DNA of 64,000 nt from Tetracentron sinense (GCA_015143295.1 CM026562.1:2046001-2110000), one strand, 5' to 3'; counted from the stretch's first letter, positions 1-13,260 are shown. Notes: a model not told the origin generated them from the sequence alone. Made by a program: numbers and translations.

Positions 1-528
1 CAAGATTAATCCCCCAAAGTCATCATTAATGTTTCTCATATTAATCTTCCCCAATGATCCCTCTCTCTCTCTCTCTCATTAATCTCCCCAACTTAGTATT
101 TACTTGAGTATCTATTATCTCCCCGTATCTCTATCCATTAGTCTCCCCAAAAACCATCCATTCTCATTTATGTACTCACTCATTCTCTGTTTATCTTCAA
201 GAAAAACGTTTGCCCCAACCAAATAACTCCCCCATCTCTCCCCATTCGTCCCCCACATCTCCAATGGAACGAAGAAAATGCCAGGCTCTTCTTCTCTCTC
301 TCTACCCTCCATTTTTTCCTATCTCCTCCATGCATCGATTTCTCTCTCCGTTCAATGGGACTGATGAAACTCAACATGATTGACTTTTAGAGCAAATCTG
401 GTATTGAAAACTTCCAACCAAAGTAGCCAACATCTCCGAAGAAAGTGTTGTTATCATCATACTTGAAGCGTAAGATCTTGAAAAAGACTCAAATTTTCTT
501 TTTTTGGAAATAGGAAAGGAACCCAATT
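1..528. other. Unassigned AT-rich DNA with a (CT)n tract
   Basis: I see no gene. A short (CT)n microsatellite lies at about 62-78, and the stretch is otherwise pyrimidine-rich on the + strand (repeated ATTAATCTCCCC-like words). The short open frames on the minus strand follow this base composition and have no recognisable domain. The region ends at the TAA that flanks the Harbinger-like element. Confidence 0.5.
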
Positions 529-1040
529 TAAGGTGTCATTTGGTTAGACTTCTCAGATAAGAAAAATACTTCCTCAAGAGTTATTTTGTAGAAAGTAATT
601 CCTTAAGAAGTAGGTGAAAGTTATTTGATCGATAAAATAGTTTGGCTTACACATTTAAAAAATGACTTTTAAAAATCAAAAAGTCAAGTTTGTGTTTGGT
701 TTGCACTTACAAGAAGTAACTTTTAATTTTTTTTTACATATGCTATAAAATTGATATATGATTATTTTCATATAGCAACTATTGTTAAATTTGTGATGTC
801 CATAGATAATAGAAAAGATAAAAACATGTTTTACACTTATGCATGCACTAGTAGGTAATATACAAATTACTCCACCTAATATAACACTGACAACTAACAA
901 ATAAGGAGTACAAGTGGTGCCTACTGGCATCACAATAGAGCTTATGTGGCATTGCAGTTCCCACCCTCAAACACTAACCAATTGAGTTACTAAGTATTCT
1001 ATTTGGCAATGTTGGACAACGAAAGATAGGAAATGGAATT

Positions 1041-1290
1041 CCGTAGGATCAGCTTAGTAGGTGAGCCCATGATCTCATAGGTCCACGACCCCTTTTTAGT
1101 ACCCATCAACTATGGTTAAGATTCATTCACCTCCTAAGGTTAAGTAATCTAACATGGTTTTTATATATTTTTTAAATAAAATTATTAACTTTAATTTAGT
1201 TAAGCTTAACCATGATTAAAGAGGTGTTAAAAGGGACACGGGGACACTGCGTTCAACTTATAAGCAGACCGTAGGGTCCGCTTCTCAAGA
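1041..1290. mobile_element. Core-repeat MITE copy nested in the Harbinger element
   Basis: This is an AT-rich inverted repeat with the shared core seen across this window: a TTAAC/GGTTAAG segment on each side of an AT-rich spacer, ending in AAAAGGGACACGGGGACACT on the right. The left flank carries CAGCTTAGTAGG and 'gagcccatgatctcat', which match the right-hand part of the copy in intron 2 of the DUF620 gene. Ends are approximate and no clear 9-bp duplication was found. Confidence 0.5.
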
Positions 1291-1602
1291 CTTAAGAAAG
1301 ATTATACTATAAACTATGCAAAAGAGAGTCTAAACATCGAACGGCTATGATCATTGAAGCTTATCAAAATTTTGACCTATATGGGCACCAAGTGGATGGC
1401 TATGGTATTCCCAAATGAGGTATGATATTATTGTATAAAACCCACCTAAGATGTTATTTAGCAGATCGAATGGTGTGGGTTGAATTGGTTGATGCATAGG
1501 TGGGGGGCGAGCAACAAGAATGGATAGCATTGATGAAGGTACCTTTGAATTTTAATGGTATGCAACTACACTGTATCATTTTTTCATGTATATAGACATA
1601 AA

Positions 1603-2095
1603 TAGGGGTGTATTCGAGCTGGGCTGAGTAGGGCTTGGCCTTGCTTGGCTCGGTTTGAATTTTTTTTTTTTTATCTATGTTAGATCTCGGCTCGACTCGA
1701 TTGTAGTTCAAAAAGCTCGGCTCGAAGCTCGGCTTGGCTTGAGCTCGGATTAATTATTAAAAAATTATTTTTAAATTAAAAAAAATATATATTATTATAT
1801 ATAATGATTTTATTATATATATATATATATATATATAATGATTTTATTATATATATAATGTTATTTTGTATATAATATTCAAGCCGAACCGAACTTGAGT
1901 CAAACCGAGCCTCAATCGGGCCGAGCTTCGAGTCGAGCCGAATCAAACGGGCCTTGGCTCGTGCTCGGCTTGAATATAATTTCAAACTCAAAAATATTTC
2001 GGCTCGATCGAACCTCTTTTTCAAGCTCAAGCTAGGATTAATTGGGCTGAGTCAAGCCGAACTTCGAGCTAGTCCAGTTCAAATACACGACTCCA
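1603..2095. mobile_element. hAT-like MITE rich in GAGCTCGGCTCGA repeats
   Basis: It begins TAGGGGTGTATTCGAGC and closes with the inverse words GTTCAAATACAC, with many copies of CTCGGCTC / GAGCCGAG in the arms and an (AT)n core at about 1785-1875. The start matches the larger hAT-like MITE at 42586. The right terminus is decayed, so the 8-bp duplication cannot be confirmed. Confidence 0.55.
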
Positions 2096-2516
2096 CACAA
2101 ACGTGGGATGATGATTAAACCAAAAAAAAAAATTGGATGACGAATGGTGGAGGAAGAGATGATTGGGAGGAATACTAGCCTTACTCTATTCTACATGAAA
2201 GAGTGCCTCAATCATTACAACTTGGACCAATGGTTATGGAGGGTGAGAGTAGATCTAGCAATCCTCATTGATGGATGGTACGAAGTTCAGAAAACACCGT
2301 CAAACTTCTCACGGAAGTCGGATATCGACTTCCCCAGGAAGCAACGAGATCCTGCTTTTTGGGGAAGTTAATTTTCTGATTTTTTCACTGACTTTCTACT
2401 TTTTCAGGAAGTCAATTTGATATTGGCAAACCAAACATGCTAATGCCCAACTTTTGACTTCCCCACACCCAAAAGTTGTAGAAGTCATTGGAAAAGTCTA
2501 TCCAAATGCCACCTAA

Positions 2517-5092
2517 GTATTCTTTTTAATAACATATTGATTCTAATTTTTTTTTACAGTTTCTTCGAGGAGTGTCAATGTTGGAGGTCTTCCACCCTCT
2601 TTGGTATTTTGACGATGAACTTCTCTGCATCATCTACTTTGTAGAGCAATAGCATCTCGTGAATGCATTTCCACAATACTTCATCAATAGAGTCGGGTTG
2701 TGAGAGTGCAAGGTCGATTGAGGGGATTGATTTCCATGATGTGGACAATTGCACCTAAGAAAACATAATTTTCTGAATTTAAATATGTATCCCTTCCTGT
2801 TTCATTGACTTTTAACTTTGTAGTTCTGTTATGAAGCCTAGATGTTTGACAAAATGCTTCATTAGAGATTCTTTTACGTAAAGATTGATTAATCTATGTT
2901 CTTATTGGGCAGCCAATTGTACGCATCAGGATGCTCGGTTCCCAAATTAGAAGTGGAAATATTATTTCCCTCATAGGTATCTCTCAAATGTAATTTGTTT
3001 GGTCCTCTAACCTTCAATTCCTTATTGTAATGAACTTCAACTCCTTCATCTTAAATGCATTATAGATGTAAGAGTCCTATGCTTTTGTCTGTGCATCAAT
3101 TTAAAAGAAAATTTCATGAAGTTTTCTTCCCATTAATTTCAATGTAGGCGAATCTGTTCATCATTTTCAGAGATGTTTTGGCTGTGTAACTGAGCATTTT
3201 TTCTGTTTTTTAGTCTCCTTTATGTTGTACATTTGTGGAGCTTGAGGATTTTATAGTATCCAAGTTAAGTACATTAAGCAGCAACATCCATTGCATGGAA
3301 TCCATTGAGATTACTGATTTAGGTGTTTTAAATAGCAAATATTCATGTCAATATCTCTACTATGCATTCAACAAAGTCAAAAGTACTTAGAAATCTTATG
3401 TTTCAGTCAAAAGTAATGGTAAGACCCTCTCTATGTTGAATGCATTGTGCAAATGAGAGGGATAGGTATTTGCCAGTACAGAGTTCTCCCATAGGAGATC
3501 TTTGAGGCTGGAAAACCTACTTGATTGGGCAATTGTATCTGCAAAGGGATAGGTATTTGCCAGTACAGAGTTCTCCCAAAGTTTCCTAGATTTGATGAGG
3601 CTGTTGGGTTTTGAGTTTCCCAAGAATTTTTGGACTGATTGTTAGAGCATCAAACGGCTGAATTTTTATGAAACCAGGGATTATGGACTGTAATTCAATA
3701 AGGAATTCAAATATGATTTTTATTATTTATTGCAGATAATATTTCGAATGGGCCATGTTTTGTCAAAATACCTTTCAAAATATCTGTATTAATTTGTAGT
3801 GCCATATATCCTAGAAGAATCATGTTTGTTTTCTCTTTATCTTTTCGAGTCTAAAACAACAAGCGAAACTCAATACTGAGTTCGAGAGAGGAAGATATGT
3901 ACTGCTAAAGTTGGGTTGAAATACCTAATTTACTCCATCCAGAATCCAGACCCGTTTTGGCAGAGACTTTCACCCGAATTTTGTACCACCGTAGAACTTG
4001 AAAAAATCTAGAAAAAACATGTTAATTGGTCCTTCGAGTCAGGAATCCAATGCATCAAGCAAATTGTGATTCAGACATCTGGGTAGGAAATTATGGGCAT
4101 CAAAATATAGGCCTCCCGAATCAGGGAAATTTCAGAAATAAATAGAATGTTGTGCTTTAAACAATTAGACTTAGATTGGTTAAACTTGCTTCACATGCTC
4201 CACATGTATATTGCACACACTATTCTGATTCCCTCTTTTCTAATTATCAATTAGTCTTGATAGATCACACGGATGGTTATACAAATTCTGTCAATAGTTT
4301 TGTAATTGTGTGTTTTTCTATTTCTTTTATTTTTCTATTGCAATTTTCCTTCCCATGATTCGAACCAGAGCTTGAATCTGTACATATCTCTATTACCACA
4401 TATATTTCATGGTTTTCAAAAAGAGTTTCTTTGTACACAAACAAAAGCTCTGGTTCAATAGATAACTGGTGCTCTTCAAAATATACTTGATGATGCACTT
4501 CTTAAATTATATAAAATTATTTCATGTCATCTTGGTTCTTTTCCTTTAATTCCCCACTTTTCAGCTCTTCTACTCTAAACATCATGTAAGGCTTCATCTA
4601 GGTTGTCCTATGTCATTCACGAGTTTTTAAGGTAACCTATTTACTCAGTAGCCTACATTATTTATGGTTTATTTCTCTGCTTTGATGGACATGATGACGT
4701 GGGTTTTTGTGTATTCTTTAGGTATCACAAATTCAACTATCAGAAAACATACTACTTTTATTCTAAAACCCTTCTTTGTTTTGTTCCCTACTTATAATTA
4801 ATGGTGTAATTTTAAATGTAAATTGAAGTGAGAATAAGCATGTTTCATAGGGTTGAGCCTTCTAAAGATTCTAATCTCAGGTCTCAAACACTGACCTCAC
4901 AACCAGTATTGAAATCAATTGAATTCAATCTCCATAAATAAAAGTGTCTAACCTTAAACTCAACATGTAGCGGAAAATTTCTCAATTTCAAGAGTGAAAT
5001 TTATATCATTGTAGATGGGTTTATTCATCAAACAACCAATTATTTGCAGGTCCATAATGCTTGAAAATCCCACTTGGTGATGACATCAATGA
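2517..5092. other. Unassigned low-copy DNA with a short direct repeat
   Basis: I recognise no gene or element here. A ~32-bp unit beginning GGGATAGGTATTTGCCAGTA occurs twice (about 3459-3491 and 3548-3580), separated by about 57 bp. No long open frame has a recognisable domain. The stretch ends at the CCTAT duplication flanking the Athila-like element. Confidence 0.4.
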
Positions 5093-5097
5093 CCTAT

Positions 5098-6411
5098 TGA
5101 TCGTTACTCAATTTTAAATTATTCCTTCTTAGTAATAATTCCGTAGAATAGTACTAGTAAGGATATCGAACCTCTGAGGACTACGCTGGTTTGGTTGCCT
5201 TTTATCAAGATTAATTCTAAACTAATGAGATGGACAATTGATTTTTGCTTGATTAAACTAAAAACAATTAATTAAACTAATTAAGGTTTCTAAATTAATT
5301 ATCAACTACTGGTTTTAAATCTTTTGGAGAGAAGATCTAGGGTTTTCAAATCCACCACTAACCTAATAACCAATCTCTATTCTGAATTTATTCTAACCTC
5401 TTAAATTGCAAACATTATAGTTAGAATGACAACACGTCCCCTCTCAACTGATCAAGAAAAGTTCAAGGGATTATATCTTAAGCATATCGTATCTTCGGTT
5501 AACACGAATGATACACACTAATCTACGGTTGTGTAATCATTCGTCTTCCCTTAGCATAAAATATATTCGGATTTAATCTCTCGATATATTAAAACCATTA
5601 CATAAAACCTATGTTTAAATTCTATCGAAAATTAACACAAGTGATTTTAATTCCAATTTCATAATACCTAAGACAATGTTGAGAATTCCATTAAAATTAA
5701 ATATAATTCAAATAAATCTGATTGTTGAAAACAACTCTCTCATTATGCAATCAGTGTTTCACAAATAAGAAATCAAAAACAAAAAAATAAAACGACACAG
5801 TTACTTGGCTATGGTTTCTTCGAAACCCTAGAATAGGGAATTAGTTCATCGCGAGTGATAAACACATCATCTTCATAGACAAAGCTGATACACTCTTCTT
5901 CATAGCTTCCTTTTTCTCCAGAGTTTCTTCTCTTCTGATTCAAAATTTCTACATAATTCTCTACATAGAATCTCTTATTTATAGAGAACGAAAGAAAGAT
6001 AGAGTCCTTGTAAAATAAGGAGTTCTAATTAGAGTACAACTCTTCTTTTCTTTTTTCCTTACGAAATTTGGGCCTTTAAAAATAGTCAAATTGGGCCCAA
6101 AAGAGATTTTTCACTCAATTAAAATATCCAACACGCAGAAGGGGCAATCGATCGCCCCGCTCTGGGCAATCGATTGCTCAGAGCAAAACTCCTTGTTAAC
6201 TTTGATTTTTGCTCTCTTCTTTGGTTTTTTGTACTTGAGATCCTTATGAGACTTCCAAGCATTGTAATTCTTGCTTTTTAAACTCTTTTTCTCACATGAA
6301 CCTGAAACAAATATAAGAAACCAAGTAGCATAAAAAGATTTAAAAGATCACTCGAAAGGGTTAACAAGTTAAGTTTGCGGTGCATATATGTATAATATCT
6401 TGCACCGATCA
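5098..6411 (-). repeat. 3' LTR of the Athila-like element
   Basis: About 1314 bp, colinear with 14163-15479. A minus-strand TATA box, CTATAAATAAG, lies at 5974-5984. Upstream of it in the transcript direction (6141-6180) are the self-complementary words GGGGCAATCGATCGCCCC and GCAATCGATTGC. A purine-rich tract reading AGTTTGGGGTTG on the minus strand abuts the inner edge (6412-6425), as expected of a polypurine tract. Confidence 0.9.
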
Positions 6412-8660
6412 CAACCCCAAACTTAGACATTGCTAGCCCTCGAGCAATGAAAAATAAAATTAAATTAAACTAAACTATATCTACATCCCCTTTCATGGGA
6501 TTCCCGGTTGTATTTTGCATATGCAACAAGCCTTTTAAACCCCTAGGTGGCCCTACAGGACGAGTGAAGTCTCATGAAGGTTTACAGTGATGACACCCAT
6601 AAACATCTGTACTATCCTGTAATTACGCACTATACTCAAGTAAAACATGCAATTTCTATAATAGTGATTGAATCATATTCTAATTTGTCCAAAATCACAA
6701 TGCATACAAATAATCCACAAATTATTAACAAGGTTGAATTTTCAACTCTCCACATTCTCAATTTCACATTATTCTTAACCAGTTTTGAACAATTTAGCTT
6801 CTAAAAGATTTATCAGAATTTTCTTTGATGTGTAATGTGACTAACAATTGAATGTGTGATATCAACCTTACTTTTCAATAGTTTTTCTGTTTTCTCACTT
6901 GACATTAAATTTCATTTCAATTTAAACTCTCAACCCCAAGGCTATCATTCAATATTATTTTCTTTTTATAAGTGTGACTGTGCAAAATCTAAGTCCATTA
7001 AGCACTCTAGACAACTCAGGTAGCGAGTGTTAAGCCGGTGACTCCCAAACCAGATGACTTTAGGGCACCAGGTGTAAAGACACCTCTAAGGACTTATTAA
7101 CTCGAGTTAAATAAGCTACGAAGTTAAACTAGTCACACTAGGTTATTTTATCAATTCCAAACATCACACGGTTTGATGCAAACTCTCTATACTTAGTGAG
7201 GCAAGAGATCCGGTTACTAAGTATAAAACTTGATCAGGTAACACATTCTTCTATCAACATTTTTTTTTCTTTTACTTTAGCCAAGATTGGTATTCAATTT
7301 CTAGGTCATCCAACTTCCTATGAGTTAGCAAAAGCACTAATCAATTAGTTTGGTTTCAAAGCCACTAAACAATATATTAGAGTGTTCGTGCATATATCAA
7401 AGTGTATTCATGACTTTTAAAAAAAATTAAGCTTTTGTAGTTCAGTCAAGAGTTAAAAACAGTGTGTATTTGGGATTATGTGTTCTCAAATTTAACCCTA
7501 TCAATAAGATTTGGATTACCCTATATGCATCACAATCTTTCAAATTTAAAATAGAACAATCTATAAAAATTCAATGTTTGCATGTTCTACCCTACGTCAT
7601 AGTTGCACAATCACCCAAAAAGATAATGAAAATAATAGTCTGACCTATTATTTCCCAACCCTAAACTTACAGTTTACATTGTCCTCAATGTAAAAATAGA
7701 AAATAAGCACAAATAGGGATAAGAACAAACTTGGTGATAGGCTAACCATAAGTCCGGAAGGTGAAGGGAGGTGAAAATAGATCAAGAATGAATAAAAATC
7801 ACCCCAAACTTTGTCCAACAACACCTAGCAGGGTTAGTACAATACAAGAAATGTCCACACAAAAATTAATGTTAAATCAATCAATATATCTCAATTAAGT
7901 ATAGAAAGCATTAAGACAGAATAAATTTGAGATATTTAATTTTTTTTCTTAGTTGGGCGATCGATCTCCCTTTTTTTCTTTTTCTTTTTTACGTACAACT
8001 TCGGCGATCGATCCCCCTATGGGCAATCAATTGCCAAAAACATTGTTTTTGCACGATTTTTTTTTTTTTAACGTACAACTTCGGCGATCGATCGCCAAAA
8101 ATGCCAAGAATGCATGAATATATATATAAATATAAACCTAGACTCTTTTATAAACTCCTAACCTACACTCTTAAAGAATAGGGTGGATGTTAAATCGACC
8201 CAAAACTTAGACTCTAACTATCCAAAAGAAATATAAAAAAATCATAAACTAGATATAAGAGATTGGGTTGCCTCCCAACAAGCGCTAAGTTTTACCTCTT
8301 CAGCTAGACAACCTCAATATCATTCAACCGTCTAAGTAGACGGGATCACATAAGGCTGGAGGTATTGAGCCTTGGCCTTGAGCACACACCCATCTGGGTC
8401 AAAGAAGAGGGATTTCCTATGCCTTTGCAAGGTCTTAATTTTATGTTTGGCCCTCACTTTATGTTTTTCTAATGAAAAACCTTTTAAATGAGTTCGATCA
8501 AGCAAAGATGGTCCATTCCCTATGGATCTTTCTATGATGAGGTCCGGGGTTTAAAATGAGCAAGAGATGCCTCCAAAAGATTATTAGTTAAAACATAAGA
8601 ATGGGCATCCTCAACTATCTTATCAAGCATATCAACCATAAAGCAATCTTTCCCTTTCGA
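6412..8660 (-). other. 3' untranslated region of the Athila-like element
   Basis: No coding domain is visible on either strand; pol would normally lie between protease and this region. On the minus strand a purine-rich stretch (about 8266-8296, AAACTTAGCGCTTGTTGGG) resembles spacer sequence after the open reading frame in plant gypsy elements. Two further palindromic GATCGATC-type sites occur at about 7957-7972 and 8002-8095. Protease-end reading frame remnants fade out at about 8200-8660. Confidence 0.6.
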
Positions 8661-9203
8661 TTATTGTTCAAGGGTAGTGAAGACGTTCAACCGAACTTTC
8701 ATGTTATCAAATGACACCTTCATCATCTCAGTCCTACAATTTATGCAAGCATTAGCAATAGCCAGGAAGGGATGACTGAGGATGACTGGAATTTGACTTT
8801 TTAAATTGTGCACAGGTTCTATGTCAAGGACAAGAAAGTCGATAGGAAAGAAAAATTTGTCAACTTTAATCAGAACATCTTCAACTACCCCACGAGGTTT
8901 TTTAGTGGATCTATCCGCCAATTGTAATACAACGGATGTAGGGCGAAGCTCTCTTAAGCCAAGTTTCTCATACACTGAGAAGAGTAATATATTAACACTA
9001 GCTCCTAAATCAAGGAGTGCCCGGTCAATGAAATGATCTCCAATGATATATGAAATAGTAGGAGCACCGGGGTCCTTAAATTTTAGAAGAGTGTTGTGTT
9101 GGATAATGGAGCTCACTTGCTCGGTGAGAAGGACTATCTTGAATACATGAGTCCTTGATTTGCGCTTTTGAGTGCACATGTCCTTGAGAAATTTGGCATA
9201 CAC
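8661..9203 (-). pseudogene. Retroviral-type aspartic protease of the Athila-like element
   Basis: The 180-residue frame contains the aspartic protease active-site loop as LLDLGASVNILL (residues about 80-91) and the downstream hydrophobic segment ILSHPFLAIANA, equivalent to the ILGRPFLATA-like stretch of plant gypsy proteases. It ends in a stop shortly after the domain rather than running on into reverse transcriptase. It is continuous but detached by frame changes from the gag segments upstream (higher coordinates), so I treat it as part of a decayed polyprotein. Confidence 0.85.
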
Positions 9204-9248
9204 CGAAATTTGCTTGATGACATCTATGAGCAGAAGGTTGATTTTGAC

Positions 9249-10475
9249 TTATTTAAAGACCTCCATCATCTCATCAATTTTAGTTTCTTTTTTTTCAAAA
9301 TGGGAGGAATCTTTTAAGCACTGAGGGTAAGGAACTTTGGGCATATAGGATTCCGAGGGAGTGAGATTAGATAAAGATGAAGAAGGACTTTGGTCCTTCT
9401 TAGAGACACTCACCTGTTCTCCTTGAAGATTTGTTAGACCTACGTTTGTCTCTTTTTCCTCACTCTTCTTCTCTCTAACCTCGTTTTCAACTACCTTCCC
9501 ACTCCTTAGGGTGGTAATGGCAAGAACGTGCTCACGATGAATTTCATTGTTTTGATCATCATCAACCATATTTTTAGCCTTAGGATTGCTCACCGGTTGG
9601 CTTGGGAGATTCCCTTCTTCTCTCTTGTATACAACACTAGCTAATTGTCCCAATTGAAGCTTAATCATTTGGATAGATTGAGAATGAGAGTGCAGAAGTT
9701 AAGTATTGGCCTCTAAGCCTTTGAGAGCTTGCAACACTTTCTCCTCGAAAAATGGGTTCCTTTGAGCAAGAGGAGGAAAGTGTTGAAATTTCAATTGTTG
9801 GGGAGGATGGTAGTTAAGCTGATTTTGAAAAGGCCGGACATTCGGCCCATGAGGTTGGGGGGAAGGAATTTCCTTGAACTTGGGCCTGCCATGAGAAATT
9901 AGGATGATTCCTCCATCCCGGGTTATAAGTATTTGAATATGGATCATTACCCAAGTGGATATAGGCAGCATTGGTATGCTCTTGAACAAGGTCCGGGAAT
10001 TGGGCAGCAGACAGATACTCATGCACATAATGTGTAGGGCTAGAACAGATAGGACACACCTCCCTCTGAGTAGGAGTTGGTTGAGGGGGTGTGTAAGAAG
10101 GTGGTCCTACAGCTATGAGTTGATCTAATTTTCGAGACAATTCATTCATTTTAGATGAGACATCTATAGAAGTGCCTATTTCATAGATGCCTCTCTTGGG
10201 ATTCGAGGAAGATGAAGATCTCTCAGAACGATTATTCGAAGCATGGTGGAGAGAATTTTCACTTAGATTTTCAAAAAGTTCTCATGCCTAATTCTCATTT
10301 TTCATCATAAATATCCCTCCACAAAAAACGTCAACCAATTGACGGTTGAGATTAGGCAATCCATCATAGAAGGATTGGACTAACTGTCACTTTGAAATTT
10401 GGTAATGAGGATATTTACGGAGAAGATCTTTGAATCTCTCCCATGTTTCATGAAATAACTCACTATCAATTGGAG
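9249..10475 (-). pseudogene. C-terminal gag of the Athila-like element (decayed)
   Basis: Conceptual translation on the minus strand gives recognisable Athila-type gag: ETWERFKDLLRKYPHYQ, then SFYDGLPNLNRQLVDV, a MNELSRKLDQL coiled segment, a C-P-I-C zinc-like motif followed by H-Y-V-H-E, and NDPYSNTYNPGWRNHPNFSW. At least three in-frame stops interrupt it (after YQISK, after MMKNEN and one residue later), and the frame shifts near 9814-10028 and again near 9670. The first codons abut the CAAAG duplication of the nested solo LTR. Confidence 0.85.
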
Positions 10476-11282
10476 CAAAGTGTGAACACAGATTTCGGTT
10501 ACCCACATTTGGTGTTATGTTTAAAGTCGTCACTTATTAATTCGATAGGGATAAGTCTCAGGTAATGGATAAGGTCTTAAGTCTGTTTAGAGTTCTGAGT
10601 AATAGGTTCGGTTAAGCCTGGGAAAGGTATTAGGCACCCCGGCACTTCCATTTTGCCATAGTTCCCTACTTATTAGGTTTAAGTCAAATCAATGTCAAGT
10701 TGTTAATCAAAAGACTTAAGTTTAGTTGATACTAATCCAAGAAGGGAAAAGCTAAACTAGGGTCGAACCTGTGTTGGGTTGCCTACGTATTCACATTGGA
10801 GTGAAATCATACCGAACGTAGTTCTGGCACATGAGCTCATGCCAAGGCTAAGGGAGTGTTGTGTGTACACCAAGGGTGGCTTTGGGTCTAACTGGGAGGC
10901 TAGGGGTGGTTGACCGGGTTGGTCAAGTACTTGGTTGTGGTTTGATTGGGCCTGGTAGGCCAAAGGGTAGTCCAGTAAACTAAGGGTTTGGGCTCGGTAA
11001 GCCAAGGGTGCAAGCCCGGAGACTAGGGTTTGGGCCCAGTAGGCCTTGGTTGGATCCGAATGTCAAGAGTAAGCCTGGTAGGCTTTGGATTGGGCCCGGT
11101 AGGCCAAGCGTAAGCCCAATAGGATTGAATTGGGCCTGGTAGGCCAAGGGGTTTAACCGTGGTTAGGGTTACTAATCAGGATTAGGTGAGGTTTAAGGCA
11201 TGTTTATGGTCCTTAAACTTGATTATGGATTTATGAGGATTTTTCCTAAGTTAAATGGGGCTAAACATGGTTAAGACATGAG

Positions 11283-11600
11283 TTTAACCATGGTTAATCC
11301 GGATAACCAAGGTTAGGTATTCTACAAATTTGAATATAGGGTTAGAATGCTATTTGGGATTTTTCATGATTTTTCAAAAAAATTTCAATGTTTAAATGGA
11401 CTTAACCATGGTAAATCAAAAGTTAACCATGGTTAAGCTCATCTAACCATGGTTAGGCATGAGCACAAAATCCAAATATGTCATTTTTTGTGGTTTCAGA
11501 ATATTTTGGATTTTCTGAGATATTTTAGAATTTTTTCATGTAATTTGGTCCCATTAACCATGGTTAACCCTTAACTATGGTTGAGCTAACCATGGGTTAA
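11283..11600. repeat. Cluster of TTAACCATGGTTAA palindromes
   Basis: Full or near-full copies of AACCATGGTTA occur at about 11284, 11402, 11423, 11443, 11553 and 11586, with another at about 13277. Each is a 10-14 bp palindrome centred on CCATGG. The same word is the innermost part of the Mutator-like MITE core found elsewhere in this window. Confidence 0.75.
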
Positions 11601-11717
11601 GGCAAGGTAGGGCCTGGGAAGGCTTGGGATGGGCCCCAGGGGTCAGATCAAGTCAGTTGGAGGGCCCCCCATGGGTTGGGCTCACTGCAAGACCCAAAAA
11701 AAAAATACAAAGCTGGG

Positions 11718-12887
11718 ATTGGCGGTAATACATTTACCGCCAATTCGGATTCTTCACAGAATCATATTGGCGGTGAATGCTTTACCGCCAATGTCATCCT
11801 CATTTAACTAGAGTTAAATTCATCATAACTAGAGTTAGGAGGGGAGTTAAGGAGTCTAAGACCCATGGTTTTGAAGTCCAGGATGAGAGGAATACCCTAG
11901 GCCTGAAATGGGCTTCAGGGGATGCCACGTATGTGCCTAGTATTGGTCCAAAGTCAGTTCACATGAAATAACAGACTGTCGGTGAAGTGTTCACCGACAG
12001 TTTGACTGTTTTCTTCTTTTTGCATTTTAACCGTGGTTAGGTTAAAGGTGGGGGGCTGTAACTCTCAGGTTAGGTTGAGGAGAAATTTGGAGATCCAAAT
12101 CAGGCTTTTGAATGGCCCAGGGGGTGCTTAGGTGGGACCCACAGACCATGGAACAGCAAGCTACAGGGGTGTCGACACTGAGACTATCGATACCCTGGAA
12201 TTTTTCCAGAAAATCGAAATGCCCCTATGGGCTGCTATGGGATTGGAACCAGGGGTTCCTTCATGGTGTGAGAGACCCCCAGAGACCTGAGAGGCCACCT
12301 GAAGTAATGCTATGCCCTTGGGGGGGGGGGGGGTTCCTCACACCTATGAAGGTGGGAGAGACCCCCCTACAGAGGGTATGCTTGCAAAATGAAATGAAAA
12401 GGTCCCCTGGAATAGATTAGGGGCTCACAAGAGTGTAAAAAAGAAAAAAAAATGGGTAGGGGGAAGCCCTACACTGCTATTTTGCTGCCGGAGGGGCTGG
12501 GTGACTTGTGGTGGCTAGTGGTGGTGCTGTGGGAGCTGCTACAGATGGTGGTACTGTGGTACTGTGGAGCAGAGAGTAAAGGGCAACTGGGGAGGACTCC
12601 TTGGGTGTTTTCGGAGGCAAGAGAGTGGTTGGGTGTAGCCTGAACTCAATAGGGGTTCGATTGTAGAGGTTTTGTAGATGAGTTTTTAGCCATAGGGGGT
12701 GTCCCCTTTATAGGGGAGCCCATGGGGACACCCATGTCAATAAGACAGTGGTGTATGGCGTCACAGGAAGCGGAGAGGTGGTCTGCAGGTCAGAGAAGGG
12801 AGGCAGTAAGCGTGCACTGCGCGCAGGGGAGTGGTGTGCAGCAGAAAACAATCCCAGGTAATGGCAGTAAAGGTTTTACCGCCATTA
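11718..12887. repeat. Four short hairpins built on GGCGGTAAA / TTTACCGCC
   Basis: Self-complementary sites at 11718-11744, 11766-11792, 11975-12001 and 12859-12887. The first two and the last are variants of TTGGCGGTAA-n-TTACCGCCAA; the third reads ACTGTCGGTGAA-n-TTCACCGACAGT. Stems are 8-12 bp with 3-5 nt loops. The last site ends about 7 bp before the candidate TATA box of the solo LTR. Confidence 0.8.
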
Positions 12888-13019
12888 CCAAACCTATATA
12901 AATTTTTAATGTCGACACTCGGATTAGCGTCATTTCTGGATTTTGCCCAACACCCTGGCCTATGGCAGGCACGGAGTACTGGGTTCACATTTGAATTATT
13001 GGGCCTGGACTAGGTCCAG

Positions 13020-13260
13020 GCCGAGGGGTTTTAGCCTTCTAATGGACTTGTGGTACTAGGGTTTAAGCCCTAAGGGCCTAGGGCTTAGGCTAGGTTACGG
13101 TTAAGGTACGGGTTAGACTAGGGCTAGGCTAGGTTAGGGCTAGGCTAGGGTTTACCTAGGGTTAGGGCTTAACTAGGGTTAAAACGTAGGGTTTGCTAGG
13201 GTTATACCTAGGGTCTACTAGGGTTTGTCCTAGGTTTAAAGGACTCGACTAGGGGTTTAA
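13020..13260. repeat. TAGGGTTTA / TAGGCTAGG degenerate repeat tract
   Basis: Many degenerate copies of CTAGGGTTTA, GCTAGGGTTA and GCTAGGCTA follow one another inside the solo LTR. Individual units resemble the plant telomere word TTTAGGG, but the register is irregular. Confidence 0.7.

Larger units (their letters stand above)
532..2513. mobile_element. PIF/Harbinger-like DNA element (non-autonomous)
   Basis: The left end GGTGTCATTTGG and right end CCAAATGCCACC are near-perfect terminal inverted repeats, continuing into TAGACTT / AAGTCTA. The trinucleotide TAA sits directly outside both ends (529-531 and 2514-2516), as expected of PIF/Harbinger elements. I find no transposase; the small open frame at 2144-2371 has no recognisable domain. 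Two other elements are nested within: a Mutator-like core repeat (about 1041-1290) and an hAT-like MITE (about 1603-2095). The family assignment rests only on ends and target duplication. Confidence 0.65.

Noticed and set aside
6141-8095. CRISPR-like regularly spaced palindromes (GATCGATCG)
   Set aside because: This is plant nuclear DNA; the sites are in LTRs, irregularly spaced, and have no spacer-repeat structure.
13020-13260. Interstitial telomere repeat
   Set aside because: Units are irregular CTAGGGTT/GCTAGG words inside a solo LTR rather than a regular TTTAGGG array.
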